Positions 35,574-45,724 of a stretch of DNA of 64,000 bases are shown here, piece by piece; the first letter of the stretch is position 1; every line of letters begins with the position of its first letter. The notes under the pieces are model-generated. The model did no database searches. It was not told the origin of the DNA and worked only from the letters and a program-made list of their open reading frames with translations. The stretch spans positions 38,618,527-38,682,526 of the forward strand of contig CM055104.1 of the NCBI GenBank assembly GCA_029204225.1, in the 5' to 3' direction. The DNA is from Diphasiastrum complanatum (Eukaryota > Streptophyta > Lycopodiopsida > Lycopodiales > Lycopodiaceae). The translations under genes were made by a program, and so were the position numbers.

Positions 35574-36550
35574 TGTGGCATGTATTTTGTAAGTCCAGTT
35601 ATGAGTGTCTGTTAATAAACTTCCGTCGTGGCATGTGTTTTGTAAGCCCATGAGTAGAAGCTTAAATAATAGTAAAATAGCTTAAACTTAGATTTAGAAC
35701 TTAGACTTAGGAAACTTAAGATTAGAAATATTTTGTCTTAAGTTTTTCTAAGTTAAAAAACTTTGAAGTTCTAAATCCTAAGTTAGAAGTTCTAGAAAGG
35801 CTAGAAATAGATTAGTCCCATAAGTTAGTGGATACTTATGGAAGACCCTCCTTGCCATAAAAGGAGAGGTATTTGCCTTGTAAATAACACTTTGAGATTA
35901 TGCTAAATTGCTCTCTATATGAGAAATCATCCTATTTCTTTGTGTTCTCATTTGAAGGTGCATAGCTTGAGGGAAGATACTTGGGCCTCCTCTTGCCTCC
36001 TTTCATTGGTTTTTTTATTGTGACATGTTTTTAATCCCTTTATGCTTAGTTTAGCCGCATTCTATCATTCTCAATCCCTTTTGGTGTCTAGGATTTAGTG
36101 TAATCACCTTGCTAGTTGGGTAAGCCTTAGTAAGGTTTTGTATTTTGTCATCTTAAGTAGTTTCATTTTCGTTCTGAGCACTAGTTGGGTAAGCCTTAGT
36201 GCTTCGTCATTGTTCTTATTTTTGCATTCCCATTTGAAGCTTGGTAGAAATTTAGAAAGTGGACAATCCTCTCTATACTACACCGCATATTTACTTCTAG
36301 CATTGGTGTCGTTGCCACTTTTTGAGCATTTTTTACCGAGTTTTTTTTTCTTTTGTTTTTTGCCTATGTGTTGCGTGTTTGCTTGCTTGCTTTCTATTTT
36401 TCAACCATAGCACAAGTCTTCTCTCCAGGTCCTACACGAGCTGCGCAACAACTTATCAAACCGGGGGGGGAACAAAAGTGTCAACTTGGACATTTTCTTT
36501 AAAAAGAAGTGACCCAAGTGACATTTCTTCGAACCAAACAAGTATATTAG

Positions 36551-37040
36551 AATTCGTCGGTCTATCTACAGCCCTAACAGACCCTGATCTTTCATTTTAT
36601 CACCTCCACAAATTCTGACCACAGTCAAATTATGAGAAAACAGCCTGATATACTGTCAAAATCCCTTATTTCTCACCCAAATCTTTGTCCTAGAATTCGC
36701 CGGCTTCATTGAGGCTAGACCTAATCAAGATCAGTCTTCTAGTAGCTCCGCAAATTCTATCTCAGAGATTTTACCTGTTTTCTGTCAAAAAGTCATATTT
36801 TTTTTTTCATATTTCCTATCTGTCAGTAAGAAATGGTCATCCAGCCTATGAAATCGTCCTCAGTGAGCATGAATTCTCTGTCCCACCCACAAATTCTAAC
36901 TATACAATTTTTTTTTTCAAAAATATAAAAAAATTAATATTTTGACAAACAACACTCCTTGGCAGAATTCGCGAGTCCTATAGTTCGATTTATCTACCTC
37001 TCCATGATTTTTCAGCCTATCCGCGAATTCTATTTTAGCC
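36551..37040. repeat. Diverged tandem repeats in the Gypsy J leader
   Basis: Units of roughly 110-165 bp, each opening with GAATTCGYCGG-like sequence (36551, 36693, a weaker one near 36858, 36965) and carrying CACAAATTCTNAC in the middle. Similarity between units is partial. Confidence 0.6.
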
Positions 37041-37201
37041 AGAACAACCGGGTTTTTGCCTAACACTCTCCATTCTACAAACAAACTACCTTTTTGTCTT
37101 TTGCCAAGTACAGTACTGACATGATCAACTGTACTATTACTCTCATCCACACTCTGCATCATGTTTCGTGATTGTGCTGAATCTTCCAACCCTGCGACTC
37201 C

Positions 37202-37830
37202 ATGACTAAGCGCAGAATTCCACAAATCGATGCACCAAAGTACGATGGAGAATCTGACCCAGTCCGATTTCTCCAAGACTTTGATAATGCATGCCGTTTT
37301 TATGGACATACCTCAGAAACTGAAAAACTTTTCTTATTCCTCATGGTACTCCATGGAACAGCCAAAGAGTGGTACCTAAACCTCGAAACTCCTGATCTGG
37401 CTTCTTGGACCACTCTCAAAAATGTCCTCAAACCATCTAAACTGACTCAGAGCCCATTCATCCAACTGACCCATATTAAGATGCGACGCGATGAGTCTGT
37501 TCAAAACTACATTAAGCGTTTTAAACGTCTCAAAGTAGAATGCGTTGATAAAAATATCATCAAACATATGGCCATAAAACTATTATGGGTTGGATGGCCA
37601 AAAACATCCGCCATGAACTCAAACCAGTTGACCTTTATGATCAACTTAAAGATGTGATGACTGATGCTATCCATGAGGAAGACGAAGGTTCCGACGATGA
37701 CTTTGACCATCGTGAAAAGAAATCTAAGAATCTCGACCATCCTAATCATCCGAAGTTTGACAATGTTGCCCAATCTTCTAAACTTTTGCATCAGATGGAA
37801 ACCTGGCAAAAAGCTATCTCATATGGATAA
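37202..37830 (+). pseudogene. Gypsy J gag (fossil)
   Basis: The retrotransposon gag pattern is clear: APKYDGESDPVRFLQDFDNA, LMVLHGTAKEWYLNL, and HIKMRRDESVQNYIKRFKRL. This is the Tat/Athila style of Gypsy gag. The later part runs in other frames, and a possible zinc-knuckle area (WCPICS, about 37905-37921) follows. Decayed. Confidence 0.85.
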
Positions 37831-38040
37831 ACTCATTGCCAATTTCCAAACCACCATGAAACAGATTGCTGAAAAATCCTTTCCAACAAGAGAAAATGTC
37901 TGGTGTCCAATCTGCTCATAGCATCATATTGCTAATGAATGCCCTCAACTGCAAAATCATTTTCCAGCAACAACTAGACCCACCATCTATCGAGCATACC
38001 GCCCCTTTGAAACACACTGAAATGAAGTTCAGTAACCTCA

Positions 38041-38515
38041 CAAACTAGAGATCCAATCAAAATTAGGGCTTTGACAAAATCACAAAAAATTGAATATCTC
38101 AAATTCTACATGCAGTTTCTAGAAACTTGATATATCTTCTCCAATGAGACCTTCCTAATGCGCCAAAAGTCATCTAATTCCAGTAAACCAAGTGTGGATT
38201 CAGAATTTATCAAGTATATAACCCTATATTGAGTTTTGACCTACAAAAGATCAATTCTACACATGCAAAAATGTTGATTTTTGAGTAGAGATCAATCTAG
38301 CATGCTCTAGCATTGGTAACTCCTCCAAATCCTTGCTGAATATGGCTGATCCTTTCATAACCTGAACCAATAATCCTGCCAATGTAGAAAAATCAGCATC
38401 TACACACAAAATGAGATGCAAACTCTAATAAAACTTGATTAGACATGAACCAAAAAATAATATATGTTTGCTTTCCGTACAATTACAGTACCCTACTGTA
38501 TTTCACACATTATAA
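38041..38515 (-). mobile_element. Copia C-family scrap (LTR end and leader)
   Basis: The complement matches the leader and LTR end of element C (about 9600-10160), for example CTAGCATGCTCTAGCATTGG and ACAGTACCCTACTGTATTTC. The primer site and some LTR end are missing. It truncates the Gypsy J gag. Confidence 0.85.
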
Positions 38516-38689
38516 GGCATTTAAGGACATTAAGATAATACGAGTGCCTTGGAAGTCCTAAACAAAATTTAGGGTTTTTGAGCTTAAAAATTGAGGCAGG
38601 TGGAGGAAACTCCTAAAGTCGAGGAGGAGTCCCATAATAGATGGTGAGAAAGCCATTTTGAACATTGGTGAAGCCACTCCACTACTTAC

Positions 38690-38745
38690 GGTTTCACGGT
38701 TAGCTTGGCATCCAAAGTTTCCTTTGTCCAAGTTCGAGCCTCCTC
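38690..38745 (+). repeat. tRNA-derived SINE, diverged copy
   Basis: GGTTAGCTTGGCATCCAAAG and GTTCGAGCCTCCTC match the minus-strand SINE at 44137-44221 at about 85%, including the B-box-like GTTCGAGCC. The A-box half is poorly conserved. No target duplication recognised. Confidence 0.6.
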
Positions 38746-38749
38746 TTTT

Positions 38750-39242
38750 GTGTTTGGTAGATGCTTCTTGGCCGACTACCAATGGGTTTTAATCTATATG
38801 CCACATGGGCTATGCCACATGGGCTATGCTTTTATCCCATAACAAATCATAAAAGTGAAATAAACATTTGTAAGACTTGTTGCATAGGGATTTGAGAAAA
38901 TTTGCAATATTGGGTTCCTTTTGAACTAATAAACCCTAAGACAGGGTTTTAAAAACCCAAGTCAATATTTCTAAGTGCAAAAATTTAAGGGGAGAATGAG
39001 GAAAAGCTCTACATTTGAGCTAAAGTAGGATCATGGGGTGTTGCAATGCCCAGAAGATTTATGAAATCAGATGGAGCTGCATAATTATTTGTGGGTATTC
39101 TTCTCCTCTGATGAGCATCATTGATCGTGGGGTTGGTATCAAGGATCATGGCTGCCGTTGCTGTCAGACCAGAAGCCTTATATGAAGCTGAATGGGGATT
39201 AAAACAATAAGAGAGAGTAAAGCAGAGCAGTGAGCAGTGACC
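38750..39242. promoter_or_regulatory. Upstream region of the PPR gene
   Basis: No coding signal. A telo-box AAACCCTAA lies at 38931-38939, inside a small inverted pair (AAACCCT ... AGGGTTT, 38931-38950), about 310 bp before the start codon. Telo-boxes are known in plant promoters of organelle and translation genes; a role here is inference. Two 16-bp direct repeats (GGGCTATGCCACAT-like) lie at 38798-38830. Confidence 0.35.
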
Positions 39243-41579
39243 ATGTTGAGAATGGTGATCTGCTTTTGGAAGCAGCAGCAGCGTCATGGTGGGTTTGTTG
39301 CTGCAGCATCAACATTGTTTTATCACCCATTTGCAGCTTTGTATCCCAAACCTTCTTTGCTAGTAATCCCTGAACGAAATGTGCCCAATTTCCATCACCT
39401 CAAGTGTCCTCTCTTGAAACCCTGTGTTTTTCCCAGATGGGCTGCCACGCTTTCCTCAGGCGACCCTTGGTTCTTTTCACTCCCCTTGCACCCAAGAGCT
39501 GAAATCAATTCTTGTTTCTGCATTTTCACTCACTCTGCCTCCAACAAAGCAGCATGCTTGCAAAGAGGGGCTACTGCGCAGCTTCTTCATCAAAAGCCCA
39601 AGAAAAAAAGGAGAAAGCTCACACCCTTTGAGTCACTCACCCAGTTTCTATCCAAGGTGCAGGTTGCTCACAGGGTAGCCCATATCTTGCAAGAAATGGA
39701 GTGGAATGTGGGAGCAGAAAAGGCAATTCGAGGCTTGAAGGTGGAGTGGGATACCCTGATGGTGGTGCAGGTGCTGAGGTATTATCCCTTGAAGGTGGAG
39801 GTGGCCTGGAGATTTTTTTGCTGGCTTAGAGGGGTGAAAGGATATAAGCACAACCCATATACCTACAACATTATGCTGGAGATTTTTGGGCGTCTTAGGA
39901 ATATAGATAGGATACAGGATTTGCTCAGGGAAATGGGGGCCGATGGTTGCCCCATGAATGTCGTAACCTACACCAGGCTCATGTATTGGTATGGCAAGGC
40001 AGGGGACATGGACAGAGCTCTCAGTGTGTTTGATCAAATGAAGGCTGTGGATTGCAAGCCAAACATTGTGACGTACACAACACTCATGCATTTGCATTCT
40101 AAGGACAGAAAATTTTCCAAAATCAGAGAAGTCTATTTGGCAATGGTGGATTCAGGGCAGCAACCTAATTCTGCCACCTATACTGTGCTGATCAACTGCC
40201 TAGTCAACATGGAAAACCTAGATTCTGCTTTACTGGTGTTCAATTCAATGGAAAAACTGGAGGCAATTCCTACTTTTGTAACCTATGGGCTGTTGATGAA
40301 TGCATTTGCTAAAGCTGGAAAATTGCCAGTATTGTGGGGTCTATATGAAAAATTGCAAAATTCTGGCCTGTGGTTAAATCAGAAAAATTATTCTTCTCTG
40401 GTTGATTCTTTGCATGCAGCTGGAAAGCTTGAAGAGGCTGATGATCTCATCAAGAAAATTGGCTTCATTCTTGAAAAGGAGGAAAACCCAACAAAGTTTT
40501 TTCTGCACACAATGGCAGAAGAAACTTCTGAAGAGGAATATGGTCTTCAAGAGGTCCTTCGTGCATTTGATGGTCAATTCGTTGACAAAGAACTGGAGGA
40601 TCCATTTGGTGCTTGCTTGTTTACCCCTTACACAGAAGAGCAAGATTTTGTTAGAGCTAATGTAGATATAAGAGCTCTTTGTGGGGTTCTTCTGAATTGG
40701 GATGACAAAACAGCTGAGGCTCTGGATGTAGCCAATATAAAGTGGGATTGGCGTAATGTGCTAAGGATGCTCATGGCTCTCAAGAGTGGAGATGTTACAT
40801 GGAAATTTTTTACCTGGGTCATAGGCAAGCAGGGCTACAAACACAATGTTTATACTTATTCCAAAATGATTGACATTCTTGCAAGGCATGGAAATTTTAA
40901 GAATGCACAAGTATTGCTTGAAGAGATGCAGGATAAGAAGCTTCCAGTAAGTGTAGTCACGTTCAATACACTCATTTCCTTTCTTTCTGCAGCAGGGAGA
41001 TTGACAGAGGCATTAAAATTGTTTTACTGGATGAAGGAATCAGATGTTGCTCCAAATAAGTCTACATTTACCTTGCTTATAGATATGTTTGCAAAGCATA
41101 AGCGTAACGATAAAGCTTTGGAGATGTACAAAAGGATGCTAGAAGCAGGTTTGAGACCTGACACTAGCACTTATTCATCATTTATAAAGTCTCTTGCAGA
41201 AGAAGGTAAAGTTGAGGCAGCTTATTCCATTTTTCAAAAGATGCAAGAGTTTGCATGTCATCCTGATTTGACGATATACACCGCCCTTATAGATGCATTC
41301 TACAAGAAGGAGAACATGGGGAAAACTTTAGAGGTATTCACTGCAACACAAGATAGTGGTATGGAGCTTTTGCCAGCCTCCTATCGTCTTGTTGCTAAAG
41401 CTTTCAAACGGGTTGGTAATATGGAAGAAGCTAACAGGATTAGGGAGGACATGAATCTCTTGAGATCACCAAACCAGAAAAGGGTTGATTCTATCACTGC
41501 CAAGGCAGTCCAGAATACAATTCTAGAAGCATTATTGAAAGAAGAAATATCCAAATGCTATACCTGCTCAAATAGCTAG
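39243..41579 (+). CDS. P-class pentatricopeptide repeat (PPR) protein, organelle RNA-binding
   Basis: One uninterrupted reading frame of 778 codons, from the first ATG (39243, MLRMVICFWKQQQ) to TAG at 41577. P-class PPR proteins bind specific organelle transcripts and act in their stability, processing, splicing or translation. The N-terminal 120 residues are rich in Arg, Ser, Ala and aromatic residues without a motif, as for a plastid or mitochondrial transit peptide, and a basic KPKKKRRK cluster follows. Two blocks of about six 35-residue PPR motifs are visible (residues about 205-408 and 537-746), marked by VTYTRLM, VTYTTLM, VTFNTLI and STYSSFI. Each block is preceded by the same module (A-E-A, W, then FF-W, GYKHN, YTY). 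No E, DYW or SMR domain is seen at the C-terminus. Intronless, as most PPR genes are. No stop or frame loss; it is the only clearly intact gene here. I cannot name the orthologue. Confidence 0.95.
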   Translation: MLRMVICFWKQQQRHGGFVAAASTLFYHPFAALYPKPSLLVIPERNVPNFHHLKCPLLKPCVFPRWAATLSSGDPWFFSLPLHPRAEINSCFCIFTHSASNKAACLQRGATAQLLHQKPKKKRRKLTPFESLTQFLSKVQVAHRVAHILQEMEWNVGAEKAIRGLKVEWDTLMVVQVLRYYPLKVEVAWRFFCWLRGVKGYKHNPYTYNIMLEIFGRLRNIDRIQDLLREMGADGCPMNVVTYTRLMYWYGKAGDMDRALSVFDQMKAVDCKPNIVTYTTLMHLHSKDRKFSKIREVYLAMVDSGQQPNSATYTVLINCLVNMENLDSALLVFNSMEKLEAIPTFVTYGLLMNAFAKAGKLPVLWGLYEKLQNSGLWLNQKNYSSLVDSLHAAGKLEEADDLIKKIGFILEKEENPTKFFLHTMAEETSEEEYGLQEVLRAFDGQFVDKELEDPFGACLFTPYTEEQDFVRANVDIRALCGVLLNWDDKTAEALDVANIKWDWRNVLRMLMALKSGDVTWKFFTWVIGKQGYKHNVYTYSKMIDILARHGNFKNAQVLLEEMQDKKLPVSVVTFNTLISFLSAAGRLTEALKLFYWMKESDVAPNKSTFTLLIDMFAKHKRNDKALEMYKRMLEAGLRPDTSTYSSFIKSLAEEGKVEAAYSIFQKMQEFACHPDLTIYTALIDAFYKKENMGKTLEVFTATQDSGMELLPASYRLVAKAFKRVGNMEEANRIREDMNLLRSPNQKRVDSITAKAVQNTILEALLKEEISKCYTCSNS

Positions 41580-44118
41580 TGTTTTTTATTGATGAAACTC
41601 TTCACTGTCCAGCAATTCTGGTGTGGATGAACAAGACATGATACATGCAGAAGGATTCTGGAGGATGTCTTTCTTAAGGTGAGATGTTTGTTCATATCTG
41701 ATTGTTGCTCACTTGCTGCACACTCTAGTCACTTGTTGGCTATTTACAATGTTGTTGATCTTTGTACTGCTTTTAGATTGATGTATGTTTCTAAATTCCT
41801 ATTTCTCAGGCTTGGCATGTGAGGTATGATTTGCAGGCTTATTTAACCCCTTGAGATTTTCTGTTTATGGGTACTTTGACCCGTGGGGGACCACGACTTG
41901 TTAATTGTCATTTGGACTAGTAATTTGTAAAGTACATCATAAAATAAGCTTTAAGCTGGCGACATCAAAGTTAGGGTCTTAGAAGACTTAAAAAAAAGAT
42001 CTGAATCTCATCTGAAGATAGACTGTTGCTTAGCCTTCACCTCTTTAGTGCTGGCCTTCATTGTGACTCAGTCTGCCCATCACATCCGGAGAAGTTATAA
42101 AAATTCAGTACTCTGGTTGTACAAATGTATGAAAGCTAGTGTGGGCATATGTTTGTGCATTTGACCTGCACATACACTAGGGTGCTGATGACGTTGGTAG
42201 GGATGTTGTAGCATTTGGTTCATGTTATGCCCAATGAAGTTAATGGTCAAGTCTTCCTACAGTTAGATGTGAGATAAACTTGTAGCTTGTTGATTGGGTA
42301 AATTCTTTTAAAACCCTATTTCTGCCAAGGCAGATTCTTTGATGGTTAGAGGAAGAAGTAAACACATTCTATGGGTTTCAACTCTTAGTTACATTATGGA
42401 GTTTCAACAATAACTTGTGGAGACATCCAGAATCAACGTTTTTTTAATTCACTGCCTTTTAAGTTCAGATTCTGAAGGCACAATTTTTAGCTCATCATCT
42501 TCTTTGTCCGTTCTAGCACAAGTTCTTATCTTCTTTAGGAGTTGAGCACAAAATTGGTTTGGTAGTGTTGGACGTTGACAGTATAATATTCTTGTACGAT
42601 TTGACACATTGATGCTTATGGAGAATTTCCATGACTGGTTCCTATCATTTAAAGGTCCAACACTCTAGTGGAAATCAAAATGCGTCCTCTCAGAGGACTG
42701 GAAAGGAAATTATATCCACACCTTGAGCAATTCTACTACAACTTCCTGCTGCTCAAGGATCTAGGAACAATTGGAAGTTTCCTTGTTAAAGCTCACATGC
42801 AAAGAAAAGTTCCATTGGAGTCCTTGATAGAAATTTCATTTGTTAGTTGTCATTTAGATAGTATTCTACTTTCGTTAGTGTAACCCTTTATCTAATTCCT
42901 TATACGTGAACATGCTTAAATTATTGAAATGTTTAATGGACATTTTCTTAGTATGCTAGATGCTAATTAAATCCTTCATGGAAGCTAGTTATAAAAAACT
43001 GAGCATGGGAATTTTGACTGTTAGCTACTTTTCAGTAACTTGCCAGCGTCCCTATTATTTGTCTGTTGATAAATATCAAGGCTTTTAAAATACATTCGAA
43101 TGTTGCCTGTATACTCCAACAAACACTACTGCCATTTTTTTCAGATCGATACTGAGCGCACACGTGATACTGGTTCATGTTTCTTGAATGGTTTCCACAT
43201 GCCCTTTGATAGAATAATAGAGATATTTCTAGTTAATTTGTTGTGTTTTTGAGTTTGGTCTGTGTGTATGCTTTTGATCAGGTCTACTTGGAAAAGAAAG
43301 GGGGCCTAAGGTTTCGATTCAGAATGCAAGCCAAAGAATTCATTTGAGAATATCTACATTATCTTGCTTTAGTTCAGACTATGTTCAGCTCGACTTACAC
43401 ATCAAATCTTGTTCACCTGAATCTGATCCGCAGCTGCTGATTAAGTCTCTCTCACTCGAGATAGATTTTCCTGTGTGGAGTCTTTTTTGATTCCACCATA
43501 TCATGCTACCCCATGGTCCATGAAATTCACATGGAAAATTTCCAGTGTGCATATCACCAACTTCTGCTGGCTCACGGCTGTTGTCACTCATGATTACGTA
43601 AGCGCTCACTTCAGTCAGATATTTTCACATCTCTTTTGGAATTTTGTTGGATTATGCTGGAGTAGGACATGAAATGACTTGAATATGAAATATGTCCCTC
43701 TAGCAATGGGGATGAGTGCAAGCTGGGATTTGGCCTGAAAACAATCTATGCAAGTGCAAGTTTGCTGGTGAGACTTATGGAGCCAGTGCAGCATGAGGCG
43801 GCATGGAAATTGCCCATGCATAATATTACTGTCATAGCGAGAAACAAAATGGCTTCAGAGTAAGAAAATGAATTACATACTCGGAACTGAGCAGATGTGT
43901 AGTATATTATGTCAGCCTTCATCTATTAACTTTTTGATATTTGGATCGTGAATTCATGACAGAACATCAGCTATATTAGTCAAGCGATAGTGGAGCTGCC
44001 CATTCTATGTGCTTAGAAATCTAATGCACATGCAGTTCGCTTGTTTTTTGCTCATGGTGTACTGCATCTAAATCAATTCTTTTAATTTCTCAACTGTTTC
44101 AGCATCCCATACACTTTG
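41580..44118 (+). other. Downstream region of the PPR gene, low-copy non-coding
   Basis: No convincing gene. A possible 3'-UTR intron of 131 bp (GTGAGATG at 41679 to a pyrimidine-rich TTCCTATTTCTCAG ending 41809) lies 100 bp after the stop. A 71-codon open stretch at 42668-42883 has no recognisable motif. No LTR or other element signature is seen, so this is probably the gene's own flank. Confidence 0.5.
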
Positions 44119-44239
44119 TGAAAACATTCTGTAATGCTTCTTGGTTTCCAAGGGGAGGCTCGAACCTGGGACCAAAGAAACTTTGGATGCCAAGCCAACC
44201 AACTGAGCCAACCCCGTTGGGTGAAAACATTCTGTAATG
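44119..44239 (-). mobile_element. tRNA-derived SINE with 18-bp target duplication
   Basis: An 85-bp insert (44137-44221) is flanked by exact copies of TGAAAACATTCTGTAATG (44119-44136 and 44222-44239). In minus sense it reads GGTTGGCTCAGTTGGTTGG (an RNA polymerase III A box) and GGTTCGAGCC (B box) about 50 bp later, with ends CCAACGGGG and CCCCTTGG able to pair as an acceptor-like stem. It is a tRNA-like retroposon, either a very short SINE or a tRNA retropseudogene. The intact duplication implies a fairly recent insertion. A diverged relative is at 38690. Confidence 0.85.
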
Positions 44240-44837
44240 ACATAAGTAGTCTCTTTATATGAATATGTGAATCAGGATATATTCTAATCTCACAATGCAA
44301 GATGTATTTTTGTCACTTATCAGGTTTGCAAAATACTGCGAGAGTTTCTGAAAAAATTTCTATGATCATATGCAATCGATTGGAGTTAAACTCCAGACCT
44401 CAAGTGAAGAAGGGAGCCATCCAAGCCATCCACCAACATGCCCTTTTTATTGCAGGACAAATTCTTCAAGAAATTTTGTAGAACTAGTGGCTGAGCACAT
44501 ATTCTCATTGCCTTATCTGTTTAGGGGGCGTTATGAGTGAGATTCTTGTTTGGAAAATCTCTTGGCCAAATAATGTCAATGTAGTCATCGATATGCAATC
44601 AACGTCAGTCTCGTAGTCAGCAAATTGTCAACGCTATTGAGCACCAATCAACTGTGTTATGTAACTAGTCAAAGGTGTACTAATGAAGGGTTGATAATAC
44701 ATCCTGGACATTGGTCCCTCTTAATTGGGCATATGAACACATGGGAGTCTTGTGTCCAGTCTAGGAAGGTCAGGATGGATGCACATCAAGATGTTTAAAG
44801 TGCGTGTGGCACCTGTGTGCGCGCCCGCTCACACATA

Positions 44838-44909
<72 letters not shown>

Positions 44910-45720
44910 AGAGAGTATCCTTTCCAACACATTACGAAAATGGCTTTGAAGGAAATTGTAGTAAATGATGTTAGGTTAATCCAACATTGTGGCAATTTGT
45001 GTGATGTACCTCGAGAATTGCCAGTGTTAGCAATTTTAGGAGTGCTTTTCTTGGCAATTTCTAGGTCATTTTGCCTTCAGAAGGGGAGCCTATGTTGGCT
45101 ATCCGATCTTTTTCTTTTTCGGAATGAGCCTTTTGCAGAGGGATGCATCAAGATCCATTGATAATTTCGATATATTCTTGGTATCCATTGATCGTCTACA
45201 TTTTTTTCATTGCAAATATTGATTGCATCAGTGGTTCCTCTTGGTCTCCAATTATGTGTAGCCATTAGCCGAAAATCCATGTACGCAAGTTAAGAATGGA
45301 GAGAATGAAGAGATTGAGAGGTTGACCTAAGAATGACAATCTCAAATAAATGATAGAATGAAGAAAATGAGAGGTATATCTATGAATGACAAGAAGTTTC
45401 TAAACTACAAGGATTAGTTAACTACAGTTTACGACTATTGACGTCAAATCAGCCTCGAGTGTACAATGACGGGCAACATAAGAGTATTTGGCGGTAACTA
45501 TGGTCCAATCACAATTGTTTGTTCTGTTCAGCAGGATATTTGAAAATCACGAAAATTTGGCCGGAAAAGTTAAATACAATTTTTGTCCGTCAACCACTGT
45601 TACAGTTCGTCATAGATGGACACCATTCATTGGGACACATAAGCGTTGAAAGCGTGCGAAGTCAAAAACAACATCTTGACAAAGGGCCCATTTTGAGTTC
45701 TAATATCCCCTAATGATTGT
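44240..45720. other. Non-coding interval with TG/GA microsatellite
   Basis: No gene recognised. A TG tract (44838-44857) passes directly into a GA tract (44857-44902). Elsewhere the sequence is ordinary AT-rich DNA without LTR signals. Confidence 0.6.
44838..44902. repeat. Compound (TG)n(GA)n microsatellite
   Basis: About 10 TG units followed by about 23 GA units. Confidence 0.95.
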
Positions 45721-45724
45721 GTGA

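Larger units (their letters stand above)
35574..38040 (+). mobile_element. Gypsy element J: LTR, leader and gag (fossil)
   Basis: LTR about 35574-36302 (TGTGGCATG ... TAGCA) with a TATA-like CCATAAAAGG near 35856, then a primer site TTGGTGTCGTTGCCA (36303-36317) of the type used by Tat/Athila Gypsy elements. The 900-bp leader contains diverged tandem repeats (36540-37040), and gag starts at 37202. It is cut at about 38040 by a Copia C-family scrap. Broken in a few places. Confidence 0.75.

Noticed and set aside
42668-42883. Small 71-codon protein downstream of the PPR gene
   Set aside because: No recognisable motif, no upstream context and a length expected by chance in this AT content.
44137-44221. 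A functional tRNA gene
   Set aside because: A and B boxes are present but no convincing anticodon and D arms can be drawn, and the exact flanking duplication marks a retroposed copy.
44380-44450. A third tRNA-like SINE copy (B-box-like words in the complement)
   Set aside because: Only a weak resemblance, no A box at the right spacing and no target duplication.
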